Shown here one piece after another: positions 6,853 through 7,128 of a DNA stretch of 7,128 bases. The stretch is from Rhizobacter sp. (GTDB lineage: Bacteria > Pseudomonadota > Gammaproteobacteria > Burkholderiales > Burkholderiaceae): assembly GCA_014379885.1 (NCBI GenBank), contig JACMKW010000389.1, positions 1 to 7,128 of the forward strand, in the 5' to 3' direction. The position numbers and the translations under genes are program-made. The notes beneath the pieces are model-generated. The model saw only the letters and a list, made by a program, of their open reading frames with translations. It had not been told where the DNA came from and made no database searches. Positions within the stretch are counted from its first letter, which is position 1. The number at the start of each line of letters is the position of its first letter.

Positions 6853-6906
6853 GCGGGTGCCCGCGGGGCCGCCCGAAGCGCTGAAGTCATGAGACAATCG
6901 CAAAAG

Positions 6907-6941
6907 CGAACGATCGTTCGTTTTTCACCCCGAACGATCGT
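6907..6941. promoter_or_regulatory. Paired palindromic operator upstream of etfB
   Basis: CGAACGATCGTTCG at 6907-6920 is a perfect 14-bp palindrome. It is flanked by AAAA (6902-6905) and TTTT (6922-6925), which extend the symmetry to 24 bp with one broken pair. The first 11 bases recur exactly at 6931-6941, giving a second, partly symmetric site with centres 24 bp apart. The form C(G)AAC-N4-GTT(C)G resembles operators of TetR-family regulators of acyl-CoA catabolism, such as the PsrA box as I recall it. The regulator is not in the window and its identity is an inference. The palindrome followed by TTTTT could alternatively give a weak 5-bp hairpin terminator for the upstream crotonase gene. 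Confidence 0.65.
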
Positions 6942-6971
6942 ATTCCCCCCGGGGCTCCCAGGGGCGAACAC

Positions 6972-6977
6972 TAAAAT
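6972..6977 (+). promoter_or_regulatory. Candidate -10 element of the etfB promoter
   Basis: TAAAAT matches the TATAAT consensus at five of six positions and lies 33 bp before the etfB ATG, a normal distance. No -35 is visible 16-18 bp upstream, where the sequence is a C/G-rich run, so the promoter may need an activator or lie elsewhere. The palindromes at 6907-6941 would then sit upstream of the core promoter rather than over it. Confidence 0.3.
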
Positions 6978-6996
6978 TCATTCAATCCCATGTCTC

Positions 6997-7001
6997 AGGA
7001 G
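6997..7001 (+). promoter_or_regulatory. Shine-Dalgarno of etfB
   Basis: AGGAG is 8 nt before the ATG at 7010. It selects this start over the out-of-frame ATGs at 6990 and 7003. Confidence 0.8.
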
Positions 7002-7009
7002 AATGCGCG

Positions 7010-7128
7010 ATGAAAGTCTTGGTAGCCGTCAAACGAGTGGTTGACTACAACGTGAAGGTGCGGGTGAAGAGTGACGGCAGCGGTGTGGACATCGCCAACG
7101 TCAAGATGAGCATGAACCCGTTCGACGA
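7010..7128 (+). CDS. etfB: Electron transfer flavoprotein beta subunit, 5' part (3' end outside window)
   Basis: The first 39 codons are present, beginning [14 protein letters not shown] and continuing through [12 protein letters not shown] to VKMSMNPFD. This is the N-terminus of EtfB: the first beta strand with the VKRVVD block, then the segment leading to the conserved N-P-F/Y-D/C region. EtfB pairs with EtfA, binds AMP and a shared FAD, and carries electrons from acyl-CoA dehydrogenases to ETF:quinone oxidoreductase. Full-length proteins are about 250 residues, so most of the gene lies to the right. etfA is expected next, though it cannot be seen. A strong AGGAG site and the paired palindrome upstream suggest this gene begins its own regulated transcript. 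Confidence 0.93.
   Translation, partial: MKVLVAVKRVVDYNVKVRVKSDGSGVDIANVKMSMNPFD

Noticed and set aside
6853..6870. GC-rich hairpin (GCGGG/CCCGC) just after the second crotonase stop as a terminator
   Set aside because: The loop would be only 2 nt (or the stem 4 bp) and no T-run follows, so it is not supported as an intrinsic terminator.
6019..6903. A 294-codon open frame on - antisense to the second crotonase
   Set aside because: It shows no recognisable domain and lies opposite a gene with an intact active site, so it is a codon-bias shadow.
1..7128. Mobile elements, CRISPR arrays, tRNA/rRNA genes, toxin-antitoxin or phage genes
   Set aside because: None seen: nearly all the sequence is metabolic coding sequence of uniform character, and no regularly spaced repeats or tRNA-like folds were noticed.

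Overview
The window looks like a chromosomal segment of a GC-rich betaproteobacterium, most likely Burkholderiales. I infer this from the GC-rich codon use, the close resemblance of the EtfB N-terminus and NadB to betaproteobacterial proteins as I remember them, and an extragenic inverted repeat of the kind common in that order. No search could be run, so the taxonomic placement is an inference.

Layout, left to right. (1) The 3' part of nadB (L-aspartate oxidase, NAD biosynthesis) runs on + and ends at 1271. (2) A convergent gap of 123 bp holds a 26-bp inverted repeat with one mismatch (1278-1364), probably a bidirectional terminator or a dispersed repeat. (3) A compact four-gene block lies on the - strand and is read from 5895 down to 1395. 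Its genes, in transcription order, encode a double hot-dog-like protein, a crotonase-fold protein, an AMP-forming acyl-CoA synthetase, and an FMN protein of the nitronate monooxygenase fold that most resembles the PA1024-type NADH:quinone reductase. Gaps are 16 bp, a 1-base stop/start overlap (TGATG), and 34 bp, so this is very likely one operon. (4) A divergent 138-bp spacer follows. (5) A second crotonase gene on + (6034-6852) keeps both catalytic glutamates of classical enoyl-CoA hydratases. (6) A 157-bp regulatory spacer carries a 14-bp perfect palindrome and a direct copy of most of it 24 bp further on. (7) The first 39 codons of etfB (electron transfer flavoprotein beta subunit) run off the right edge.

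Functional reading. Everything between nadB and the right edge belongs to CoA-thioester or flavin redox chemistry. The - strand operon could activate an acid to its CoA thioester (ligase), act on the acyl chain or ring (crotonase and hot-dog proteins), and reoxidise NADH or reduce a quinone or enone (flavoprotein). ETF, starting at the right edge, would collect electrons from acyl-CoA dehydrogenases. The substrate is not apparent. The most notable points are that the operon's crotonase lacks both catalytic glutamates but has a PaaG-like aspartate, that the hot-dog protein has no recognisable hydratase motif, and that etfB has a paired palindromic operator. I saw no mobile elements, CRISPR, tRNA or rRNA genes.
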